Shown: one piece after another, positions 9,671-19,000 of the stretch
Layout: each line of letters starts with the position of its first letter
How positions within the stretch are numbered: the stretch's first letter is position 1
NCBI RefSeq assembly: GCF_014217805.1
Contig: NZ_CP055156.1
Location: forward strand, 1,488,001-1,552,000
From: Adhaeribacter swui
GTDB lineage: Bacteria; Bacteroidota; Bacteroidia; Cytophagales; Hymenobacteraceae
DNA: 64,000 bases
Reading direction: 5' to 3'
The notes under the pieces: generated by a model
The model's database searches: none
What the model was told of the DNA's origin: nothing
The model's input: the letters and a program-made list of their open reading frames with translations, nothing else
Position numbers and translations under genes: made by a program

Positions 9671-9818
9671 GGCTCTAGCATTGTTCTTATTACTTATCAA
9701 AAATAAGCTACAAAATCACTTTTTTAAATTTTTTAACATTTCATTAACATCTTTTTACAACTCGTTAACCAGGTAGCAGTTATTTGCCCGGTATGTTTGC
9801 CTAAAACAGCAAACTGCC

Positions 9819-12800
9819 ATGCAAAAGCAACCCATTTCGGTATTCGGGAAAAGAAACTACCTGATTTTACTCGCCGGATTAATTACTTTATTTCTAGGCT
9901 TTATTATCATGGGCCTGGACGATCAGCCTTATGGTTTTGGCATTGTAGGCTTAACCATTGGACCTGGGTTAGTAATTCTGGGCCTGCTGATTCCTTTTAG
10001 GGCTATCTTCGCGGGTTTGGCCGGCAATAACCCCCAAACGGCTGATTTATTACCCCGGGTAAACCGCTGGGCAGGCTGGTTCATTTTTGCTTTAACGTTG
10101 GCCGTTTATTTACTTACCCTGGAACCAACTGCCAGTTTCTGGGATTGCGGGGAGTTTATTGCGGCGGCTTACAAATTACAGGTTCCGCATGCACCGGGAG
10201 CGCCTTTGTATTTACTGCTGGGCCGGCTTTTTTCTTTATTAGCTTTCGGCGAAGTTACCCGGGTAGCTTTTTATATAAACAGCATTTCGGCGCTGGCCAG
10301 CGCTTTTACCGTACTTTTTTTATTCTGGACCATTACCATACTGGCTAAACGCCTCTTAGTAAAACCAGCTACAGCGCCAACCAAGCTACAAGTATTTTTA
10401 ATTATTAGCAGCGGCGCAGTGGGAGCCTTCAGTTTTGCTTTTTCCGATTCTTTCTGGTTTTCGGCGGTAGAAGCCGAAGTGTATGCTTTGTCGTCGTTTT
10501 TTACGGCTTTTGTAGTTTGGGCCATGCTGCAATGGCAAGGCAGTAATAACCAGATGGTGGGTTACCGTTGGCTGTTGCTCATTGCTTACATGATGGGCCT
10601 CTCCATTGGAGTACACTTACTTAACTTACTGGCTATCCCGGCTATGGCCTTTATCTACTATTACCACCAGTATACTTTTACCTGGCGAGGCGCTTTACTT
10701 ACTTTTTTGCTTAGTTTAGCTTTAATCGGGATAATGATGAGCGGTATTATAACAGGCTTGCCCAGCGTAGCCGGAGCATTTGAGTTGTTTTTTGTAAATG
10801 CCGTTGGTTTGCCCTTCCGGAGCGGGTTGCTGCTTTTTGGGATCATCTTCATGGGGCTGTTAATTTTTGGCTTACGAAAATCTCACCAGAATCAAAAAAC
10901 GGGTGTTCAGCTTTTTCTGTTAAGCTTTGTTTTTATTGTAGTGGGGTATTCGTCTTATTTAATTATTCCGATCCGGTCTAATTACAACCCGCTGCTCGAC
11001 GAAAACAACCCGGAAGATGTACTTAGCTTTATTTCTTACCTTAAACGCGAACAATACGAACAGCGGCCTTTGCTCTACGGGCCGCAATACGCCACCGGGT
11101 TAATAGATCAAAAGCCGGGCAAACCCGAATACACCAAAGGAAAAGAAACTTACGAAATTGCTGATTACAAAATTGAACCGGTTTACGACCCGAAAGGCTT
11201 ACAACTTTTACCCCGGCTTTACAGCAGCGACCCGAACCATTTAACCGAGTACCAGAAATGGGTATCCATCGACCCAAGTAAATTACCAACTTTCGGACAA
11301 AACCTGCTGTATATGCTGCGCTACCAGTTAGGGCACATGTACGGGCGTTATTTTCTCTGGAATTTTGTGGGCCGCGACAGCGACGTGCAACATGCCGGCG
11401 TAAACTGGCCCAGGAATAATAATCAGGCTTTACCTTACAACGTAGCCACCAACAAAGCCCGTAATGCCTACTTTGCTTTGCCACTATTATTGGGCTTAAT
11501 GGGTTTATTTTATCAATACCGGCGCCAACAGAAAGATGCCATAGTAATTGGTTTATTGTTTGTATTTACCGGCGTAGCCATTGCGTTTTACCTCAATCAA
11601 CCGCCCATTGAACCGCGGGAACGGGATTACGCGTTTGTAGGGTCGTTTTATGCTTTTGCCATCTGGATTGGCTTAGGAATACCCGCCTTGGCTTTGGGAT
11701 TACAGAAAATTTTAAAAAAATGGTGGTTCCCGGTAATAACAGCTACAAGTTTTGGCTTGCTGGTAATAGCAATTATGCTGCAGCAAAACTGGGACGACCA
11801 TGACCGTTCGGAAAGGTACTTTGCTACCGATATGGCGCATAACATGCTGGCTTCTTGCGCTCCTAATGCTATTTTGTTTACCAACGGCGACAACGATACC
11901 TTCCCGTTGTGGTATGCGCAGGAAGTAGAAGGTTTTCGCAGGGATGTACGCGTGATTGTATCTACTTTTTTAAATACGGATTGGTACATCAATCAAATGA
12001 AGCGTCCGGCTTACGAATCGGCCCCGCTGCCTATCTCGTTGTCGCCGGAACATTACCAATTTAGCACCAACAGCTATCTGCCTTACGTAGCGCAACCCCA
12101 GGTAGCAACGGGCATGGATGTAACCCAGTTTATCTCGCTGGTTAAGCAAAACCATCCGGTATTACAGGTACAAGCGCAAGATGGGCGGATGTTTTTATCT
12201 TTTCCGACTAAGAAATTCTTTTTACCGGTTGATAAAGCCGCGGTTTTGCGCAGCCAAAGCGTACCCGCCGACCGGCAAAATCAAATTGTTGACCAGCTAA
12301 CCTGGGAGATTCCGCAAAAAGGCATGGAAAGAAAGCAGCTTATTCTCTTCGACATTCTAGCTACCAACAACTGGCAACGTCCGGTTTATTTTTCGTCCAC
12401 GTTAAACCAAAACGATTTTATGTACTTTAAACCTTATTTGCAGAACGAGGGCATGGCTTACCGTTTGCTACCGGTTAAAGAATTAAAAACCGGACCGGAG
12501 CCTTACGTGGCTAAAGAAATTATGTACCAAAACCTGATGCAACAATTCCGGTGGCGAAACTTACAAAACCCCGCTATTTATTACGACGAGACCTACCTGA
12601 ACACGCTTGTTACAAATTACCGGCAGCAGTTTTATGTTTTAGCCGAATCTTTTTACCAGGCCGGGAATACCCAAAAAGCCCGCGAAATTATTAATTACTG
12701 TTTAAAAGTATTACCGGATAAGTCTTTGCCTTACGATTATCAAACGGTACCCTTAGCGGAGCTGCTGGCAAAAACCGGAGACCAGCAGCAAAGCGAAGCT

Positions 12801-12998
12801 ATCCGGAATAAGATAACTGCCCGGGCAAACCAGGCGCTGCAGTATTACCTGGCCGGCAACAATGCTTTATTTACCCGCGAAATTCAGTTAAACTTACTTA
12901 CGCTGCAGCAATTAACGCTAACGGCCCAAAACCTGAACCAAACGCAAAAAGCCGCTGAGCTGGAAAATTTATTTTTAAATTTTTACAATCGGTTGTAA
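9819..12998 (+). CDS. DUF2723 multi-pass membrane protein with DUF3098-like N-terminus
   Basis: A 1059-residue inner-membrane protein. After an N-terminal pair of helices (about 11-60, FGKRNYLILLAGLITLFLGF) that resembles the small Bacteroidota membrane family DUF3098, the DUF2723 core begins near residue 85 (FIFALTLAVYLLTLEPTASFWDCGEF). Eight or more membrane helices follow up to about 660, then a large soluble C-terminal part. The acidic D/E-rich loop after the first core helix (DCGEFI) and the loop near RERDYAFVGSFYAFA resemble the GT-C type membrane glycosyltransferases; eukaryotic TMEM260 shares the DUF2723 domain and is an O-mannosyltransferase. A protein-glycosylation role is therefore plausible but inferred. 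It is divergent from the kinase gene and converges on the OmpA-like gene with a 24-bp gap. Confidence 0.88.
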   Translation: MQKQPISVFGKRNYLILLAGLITLFLGFIIMGLDDQPYGFGIVGLTIGPGLVILGLLIPFRAIFAGLAGNNPQTADLLPRVNRWAGWFIFALTLAVYLLTLEPTASFWDCGEFIAAAYKLQVPHAPGAPLYLLLGRLFSLLAFGEVTRVAFYINSISALASAFTVLFLFWTITILAKRLLVKPATAPTKLQVFLIISSGAVGAFSFAFSDSFWFSAVEAEVYALSSFFTAFVVWAMLQWQGSNNQMVGYRWLLLIAYMMGLSIGVHLLNLLAIPAMAFIYYYHQYTFTWRGALLTFLLSLALIGIMMSGIITGLPSVAGAFELFFVNAVGLPFRSGLLLFGIIFMGLLIFGLRKSHQNQKTGVQLFLLSFVFIVVGYSSYLIIPIRSNYNPLLDENNPEDVLSFISYLKREQYEQRPLLYGPQYATGLIDQKPGKPEYTKGKETYEIADYKIEPVYDPKGLQLLPRLYSSDPNHLTEYQKWVSIDPSKLPTFGQNLLYMLRYQLGHMYGRYFLWNFVGRDSDVQHAGVNWPRNNNQALPYNVATNKARNAYFALPLLLGLMGLFYQYRRQQKDAIVIGLLFVFTGVAIAFYLNQPPIEPRERDYAFVGSFYAFAIWIGLGIPALALGLQKILKKWWFPVITATSFGLLVIAIMLQQNWDDHDRSERYFATDMAHNMLASCAPNAILFTNGDNDTFPLWYAQEVEGFRRDVRVIVSTFLNTDWYINQMKRPAYESAPLPISLSPEHYQFSTNSYLPYVAQPQVATGMDVTQFISLVKQNHPVLQVQAQDGRMFLSFPTKKFFLPVDKAAVLRSQSVPADRQNQIVDQLTWEIPQKGMERKQLILFDILATNNWQRPVYFSSTLNQNDFMYFKPYLQNEGMAYRLLPVKELKTGPEPYVAKEIMYQNLMQQFRWRNLQNPAIYYDETYLNTLVTNYRQQFYVLAESFYQAGNTQKAREIINYCLKVLPDKSLPYDYQTVPLAELLAKTGDQQQSEAIRNKITARANQALQYYLAGNNALFTREIQLNLLTLQQLTLTAQNLNQTQKAAELENLFLNFYNRL

Positions 12999-13022
12999 TG
13001 CAAAAAGTTCGTTAACTTTCCC

Positions 13023-15011
13023 TTACTGGCTTAAAATTCTAACTACCGTGCGGCGATTGATTTGGTGCTCTAATTCGGAGCAAGTAACCCCATCTTTGCA
13101 ATCGTTCAGCAACTGGGTTTCGCCGTAGCCTTTCGCAATTAACCGCTCGGGGGCAATGCCCCGCGAGATGATATAATTAACCGCTGCTTCGGCTCGTAAC
13201 TGCGATAATCTTTGGTTGTAAGCTGCGGTCTGGCGACTATCGGTGTGCGAACCTAATTCAATCCGGATAGTAGGATTATCTTGTAAAATCCGGACGAGTT
13301 TATCTAATTCCGGCATAGCCTCGGGGCGAATATCAAATTTATCGAAATCGTAATAAATATTTTCGAGCACAATGGTATTATTCAGCGCATTCCGGTTTAA
13401 AACAATACTTACCGGAAATACCTCTACTTCGCCGCCACATGTGGGAGTAATTTCAGTGGAGTTAAGCAGATAACCTTGTTTACTTGCTTTAATGGTGTAG
13501 GTAGCGCCGGATTTAACCGGGAACGTGAAATTACCCTGCGCATCGGAATAGGTAGTTAATGCAGTAGTGTCGCCGGCAGCATAAAACCGGATTAAAACCT
13601 GAGTTACTGGTTTATCAGTAAAGGTTCCTTTAGTTCCCGGAATGTGTTCTACTACCTTGCCAGCCAAAGTACACCGCGTTTGAACCAGTTTAAAAGCGTA
13701 AATATCGTCGGTACCCTCGGCGCTGTTGCGGTTCGAAACTAGAAAGCCGCCTTCACTGGTTTCGTCGAAAGTTATTCCAAAATCATCGGCGGGTGAGTTT
13801 AACGGAAATTTTAAATTTTTTAAATTTTTCCAATTTGCCTTTGCTCCTTCGGCCTCAAAAATATCCAGCCCACCCATGCCCGGGTGCCCTTCAGACGCAA
13901 AGTATAATTTGCCCGTGGGGCTAACTACCGGAAAAGATTCTTTGCCGCTGGTGTTAATTACTTTACCGGCATTTACCGGCTTGCTCCACCTATTACCAGC
14001 CTGGCGCGTGCAATAATAAATATCCGTCTGGCCAAATCCTCCCGGCATATCCGAAACAAAATAAAGCGTTTCGCCATCCGGCGAAAGCGCCGGGTGCCCC
14101 ACCGAATAAACTTCCGGATTATTATAAGGAAAAGGTTCCGGCTCGCTCCAACCTTGATTAGTTTTCCGGGAAACAAAAATTTCTAAGCGGTTTATATACG
14201 TATCTTCATTGGCTTCAAACTTTACCCAGCTAAACGGGTCGGTGTTGGTTTTTACGGCGCCCCCTTTTTGCTGATCAATGCGGGTGAAATACATGGTTTG
14301 GCTATCCGGCGAAAACGTAGCCGAACCATTGTGGTATTTGTTATTAATATTTTTATCGAAAGGCACTGGCGCTTCGTACTGCCCGTCGTTTTTTTTAATG
14401 GACAGGTAAAGCTTCGGAAACGGTTTGCCCGTCCAGCCGGAAGTATTTTTCTTTTTACTGGTACCAAACGGCCGGTCGGAAGTAAATACCAGATTGTTTT
14501 GAAAAATAACTGGGCTAAAATCGGCATTGGTAGAGTTAATGCCTTTGGGCTTTTGCAGCTCATAGGGTTGCGGTTGCGCCAGCCATAGCTGGGCACTGTC
14601 GCAGATAGCGGCCAATTGGTTGGCAAGCCCAGCCTGATCCGGCACGCGCTGCCCGTATTGGAGGTATTGCTGCTTAGCTTTTTCGTAATGGCTGTTTTTC
14701 CGGGCGGCATCGGCGGCGTATTTTAAAGCTTCCGGGGCAGCATCCGGAAATTGCAGCACCCGGTTATACCAGATCTCGGTTTCTTTGGCCTGATTTAATT
14801 GGCGGTAACATTCGGCAATTTGCCGGGTTAGGTATAAAGTTGGTTTTTGATTTTTTAATAATTGCTGGTAGGCGGGCAAAGCCAAGGCGTACTGAAAACG
14901 CTTAAATAAAGCATCGGCTTCTTTCAAAGTTATTTTTTGCGCTATCACGGGTTTGCTGGCCAAAGCCAGCAGGATAAGAGCAAAAACAATAAATTTGAAC
15001 TTAAACTTCAT
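13023..15011 (-). CDS. OmpA-family protein with TPR and WD40-like propeller (PorE-like)
   Basis: A 662-residue envelope protein. Domains in order: signal peptide (1-24, ending VIAQ), TPR-like helices (about 28-140), a PD40/WD40-like beta-propeller (about 165-445, with repeats such as SPDSQTMYFTR and SPDGETLYFVSDM), a carboxypeptidase-regulatory-like beta-sandwich (about 450-535), and a C-terminal OmpA peptidoglycan-binding domain (about 548-662, IYYDFDKFDIRPEA and GSHTDSR). This order matches PorE-type proteins of the type IX secretion system and their relatives beside SprF genes. It is last in a three-gene minus-strand set with a PorP/SprF gene (31 bp upstream) and the large adhesin. A likely job is linking the outer-membrane secretion partner to peptidoglycan. 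Confidence 0.9.
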   Translation of the reverse strand: MKFKFKFIVFALILLALASKPVIAQKITLKEADALFKRFQYALALPAYQQLLKNQKPTLYLTRQIAECYRQLNQAKETEIWYNRVLQFPDAAPEALKYAADAARKNSHYEKAKQQYLQYGQRVPDQAGLANQLAAICDSAQLWLAQPQPYELQKPKGINSTNADFSPVIFQNNLVFTSDRPFGTSKKKNTSGWTGKPFPKLYLSIKKNDGQYEAPVPFDKNINNKYHNGSATFSPDSQTMYFTRIDQQKGGAVKTNTDPFSWVKFEANEDTYINRLEIFVSRKTNQGWSEPEPFPYNNPEVYSVGHPALSPDGETLYFVSDMPGGFGQTDIYYCTRQAGNRWSKPVNAGKVINTSGKESFPVVSPTGKLYFASEGHPGMGGLDIFEAEGAKANWKNLKNLKFPLNSPADDFGITFDETSEGGFLVSNRNSAEGTDDIYAFKLVQTRCTLAGKVVEHIPGTKGTFTDKPVTQVLIRFYAAGDTTALTTYSDAQGNFTFPVKSGATYTIKASKQGYLLNSTEITPTCGGEVEVFPVSIVLNRNALNNTIVLENIYYDFDKFDIRPEAMPELDKLVRILQDNPTIRIELGSHTDSRQTAAYNQRLSQLRAEAAVNYIISRGIAPERLIAKGYGETQLLNDCKDGVTCSELEHQINRRTVVRILSQ

Positions 15012-15042
15012 AAAGTTTAGCAGCCCCGGAAGCTGGTTTTTT

Positions 15043-15984
15043 TTAAAAATAACGAATACTTAACGTCCGGCTTTCTTCTTTCCGAAAAAAGTAAAAGCCT
15101 AAAGATAGTTCATGCCCGGCATATTCCCGCAGGCTGGTTAAGGTAAAATCGTGAGCGTAACCTACCTTTACTTTTTCGCTCAGGTAAATTTCGGTGGCCA
15201 ACGCCCAGGCATTCGATACATCTAAATCCTGATCATTGTTTTTAAAAGTTTTCGTGCCGGTCCGGTAAGAGCCACCCAACCAAACCCGGTCACCGATCAG
15301 CATAAAAGCGTTTACATCAATATTCGTGGGACTTTTAAAATCTTCTTTAATTAAAAAACTAGGCTTAAAGGTGAGCCAATCGTTTAACGGAATAATATAC
15401 CCCGATGTCAGATAAAAATGGCGGGCCGGGGTTGCCACAAACTTATTTTTAAAATTTATTAAATTAGAAGCCGACAGGCCCACGTACAAACGTTCGGTAT
15501 TAAAAAACAACCCTGCTTTTGTATCAGGTAATAAGGTGCTTATTTTGGTAGTAGGTATGGTTGGGTCGTAGGTTGGGTTGTTGGTATTTAACAAAGTACC
15601 ATCGGTGTAGTACTGCGAAATGCCTGCTGCAATTCCTAGGGCAAGCCGGGCATTTTCGGCTACATTTATCCGGAAAGCGGTATTGGTTAGTACACTTTTT
15701 TGTCCTTGGGCACCAATCCGATCGTTAATTATCAGCAAGCCCAAACCTATTTTCTGTTTCGCTATGGCACCATCTACACTAATGGTTTGCGTAGTAGGAG
15801 CCCCTTCTAAACCTACCCATTGCGTGCGGTAAATCCCGTTTACGTTAATAATACCTTTACTACCGGCATAGGCCGGGTTAATGCCTAAACCATTGAATAT
15901 ATATTGCGTGTACTGCGCATTTTGCTGCGCCCAGCCATTCAGGCTCAGCAACGCACCCATTATTACCAGTAAAACTTTTTGCAT
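15043..15984 (-). CDS. PorP/SprF family type IX secretion protein
   Basis: About 313 residues with a signal peptide (MQKVLLVIMGALLSLNGWAQ) and the PorP/SprF outer-membrane beta-barrel fold. Hallmarks are QYTQYIFNGLGINPAYAGS at the mature N-terminus, YRTQWVGLEGAPTTQ, repeated barrel strands, and a C-terminal part ending in an aromatic residue (SIRYF). A start 27 bp earlier (ATG at 16011) is possible, but the ATG at 15984 puts the signal peptide at the N-terminus. In Flavobacterium johnsoniae SprF is needed to move the adhesin SprB, a cargo with a type-B C-terminal domain, to the cell surface. The neighbouring adhesin has that kind of domain, so this is probably its dedicated partner. Confidence 0.92.
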   Translation of the reverse strand: MQKVLLVIMGALLSLNGWAQQNAQYTQYIFNGLGINPAYAGSKGIINVNGIYRTQWVGLEGAPTTQTISVDGAIAKQKIGLGLLIINDRIGAQGQKSVLTNTAFRINVAENARLALGIAAGISQYYTDGTLLNTNNPTYDPTIPTTKISTLLPDTKAGLFFNTERLYVGLSASNLINFKNKFVATPARHFYLTSGYIIPLNDWLTFKPSFLIKEDFKSPTNIDVNAFMLIGDRVWLGGSYRTGTKTFKNNDQDLDVSNAWALATEIYLSEKVKVGYAHDFTLTSLREYAGHELSLGFYFFRKEESRTLSIRYF

Positions 15985-16071
15985 ATATCCGGTATTTTGC
16001 ACTAACCGCATGATAGCTGTTAGGTAATTTTTTAAATTTTTAAAATTTAGAGGTAACTGTTGCCCTTTATT

Positions 16072-19000
16072 TTACCGCATTATCATAACATAGCCCTTCT
16101 GGGTTCTGTACGTTCCGTCGCAAACTTTTACCCGTAATACGTAGTAATAAGTGCCATCGGTCAGGTTGTTGCCCGTCCAGTTGTTTTTATACGACTTAGC
16201 TTTGTACACTTCACTTCCCCAACGGTTTATCAGCACCACTTCGTTATCCGGATAATTCTGAATATTTGTAATCGTCCAGGTATCGTTCACGCCATCGCCG
16301 TTTGGCGAAAACACATTGGCTACCTGCAGGTTGCCAGAACCAATACTCGGATCTACGGTTAACGAAGTGGCGGCGCTGCTGCAACTGCCCGTTTGCGTAG
16401 TTACCCGGATTATTCCTTCTCTACTGTTTTCCGGAGCAGCCACCCGAATTAAGGTTGATCCTTGTCCATCAATTATCCGCCATCCTTTTGGTACCAACCA
16501 GTTGTAACTCGCTGCGCCCGGTACGGCATCTACGGTGTAAACCAGGCCAATACAAGCGGAGCTTTCGTCTTTTATTTGCAAAGGAGCTACCGGCGCCGGA
16601 TTAAGTGTTACAGATAAAGTTGCCGGATTGCTGGTAATACAAGAATTAAAGGCAACCACGGATATTTCACCGGATTGGGAACCCGCAGTTACGATAATTT
16701 TATTAGTGTTCTCGCCGGAAGTAATTTTCCAGGTAGGCGGCAAACTCCATTTGTATCCGGTAGCGCCTCCCACCGGTGCAATGGAATAAGTTAGTTCTGT
16801 TTGGTTCGAACAAGTATTGCCTGGTCCGGTGATAGCGCCAATATTAATCTCGGCAGCACTGCCGGGAACTGCATCTACAGTAGAAACATCGCTGATACCA
16901 CAGCCACTAATGGCACGCACCGAAATAGTAGCCGGTTGCGATCCGGCTGTTACCTGAATTTGAGTAGTACCTTGACCCGAAGTAATAACCCAACCCGCTG
17001 ATGGTGTTAATTCCCAGCAGTAAGCTGTCGCCCCGGGTACTGGTTCAATCGAATACGTTATACCGGTTTGATTACTGCAAATCAACGAATTACTATCGCC
17101 GCCAATAGGTCCTGGCGTAGTAATGGCATCTACCGACGATACTACGGCTAAAGTACCCGTAATACTAGCGGAACAAGCCGCAGTAGCTATTACTTGTACT
17201 GTACCCAGCGTTTCTCCGACTGTTACCCGAATGGCGGGAGTTCCCTGCCCTCCTTCGATTACCCAATCCGGGGGTACTTGCCAGGTATAGGTTACAGCAC
17301 CCGGTATAGCGGCAATCTGGTATACTTGCTCGGTACTGCCAGCGCATTGTTCTTTAGTACCTATAATCTGAATTGGCCCGGTTGGTAACACCGATACATT
17401 TACAGCGAAGGTACTTGCCGGCCCGGGCCCACAATCCCCAATAGCTTTTACACGAACAGCCCCGTTTTGAACTCCGGCCCGTACAGTAATGGAAGTAGTA
17501 CCCTGCCCCGAAACAATCTGCCAACCAGTTGCTTCCGGAACTTCCCATAGATAACCGGAAGCGCCATTTACCTCGGCAATAGTATACGTTAAATTGGTTT
17601 CGCTGCCACAAACCTGGTTTTTACCGGTAATAGCGCCAGGCGTTAACGCTACTTCTTCCGAAACACTTACCGGTAAACTGCTGGGGCTAGCAGCTACTCC
17701 ACAGCCATTTTTTGCTAATACTGAAATAATACCGGCATTATTAGCGGCCAATACTTTAATACTCGGAGTGCCTTGCCCCGAAGTAATAGACCAGCCCGGA
17801 GGTACGGACCAGGTATAGTTGGATACATCTGCATTAGGAGTTACTTGATACGTAATCTCGGATTGGCTGCGGCATACGATGCTGCTACCGGTAATCGGCC
17901 CTAAAGTGGCGGGTTCGGTGGTGCTGGTTTTCACCGCTAAAGTAGTAGCATCACTCTCAAAACAAGCATTTTTGGCTCTTACCGAAATAGTGCCGGCAGC
18001 ATCGGTAGCCGCAACGGTAATTTCTGAAGTTCCTGCCCCAGCCGTAATCGTCCAGCCGGTGGGCAAGCTCCATACATAGCTGGTGGCTCCTGGCATATTC
18101 GGTACTTTATACTTATTACCTACGCTGCCGCTGCAAGCAATAGTTTCGCCCGAAATGGCCACCGGAGCAGTTGGTTTATCATTAACCGCAACTGCCAGAG
18201 GGGTACTACTTTTTCCGGGTCCGCAATTGTTATAAGCTACCACATACACCGATCCGCCGGTACTGCCGGCAGTAACAGTAATGCTGTTAGTAGTTTGTCC
18301 GGAAGTAATGGCCCAGCCTTCGGGTACAGTCCAAGCGTACAAGGAAACCCCAGGTATAGCCGGAACAGTAAAAGTTACATTTGGCTCATTGATACAAACC
18401 GAAGTTTTACTCGCCACAATAGCTCCGGGAGTTGGTGGCTTGGCAGTAGAAGGAACAATGGCTTTTTGACTGGCCACGGCACTTTCGCCGCAAATATTTT
18501 TAGATCGCACGGTAATGAAGCCTTCGGTAGCACCCGCTTTCACTAAAATCTGGGTTGTTCCCTGGCCCGAAACAATGGCCCAGCCACTGCCGGTTGGTAT
18601 TGTCCAGGTATAAGAAGTTGCCCCTGGCACCGGCTTAATAGAATACCGCAGATTGGTATTGCCCGCGCAAACATTGGCATTGCCCGTAATAGTACCTGGC
18701 ACTGGTGGTGGCGATTTAACGGGAGTTGCCGTTAATGTTTGCGCGGTACTGGCGCCGCAGTTGCTTAATGCCGAAACCGAAATAATGGCGGGTTCGCTGC
18801 CGGCAGTTACAGTAATTGTTCTCTGATCGGGGCTGGTAGCCGTTATTCGCCAGCCGGCCGCCGGTTTACCGTCAGCTCCGGTAATTTTCCAGGCATAGCC
18901 ACTGGCGCCGCTTACTTCGGCTACCGAGTACACCAGCCCAGTTGTGCCGGTGCAAAATACAGCCGTAGCTGCCTGAATGCTTGCCGGGGTACTTATTGGT

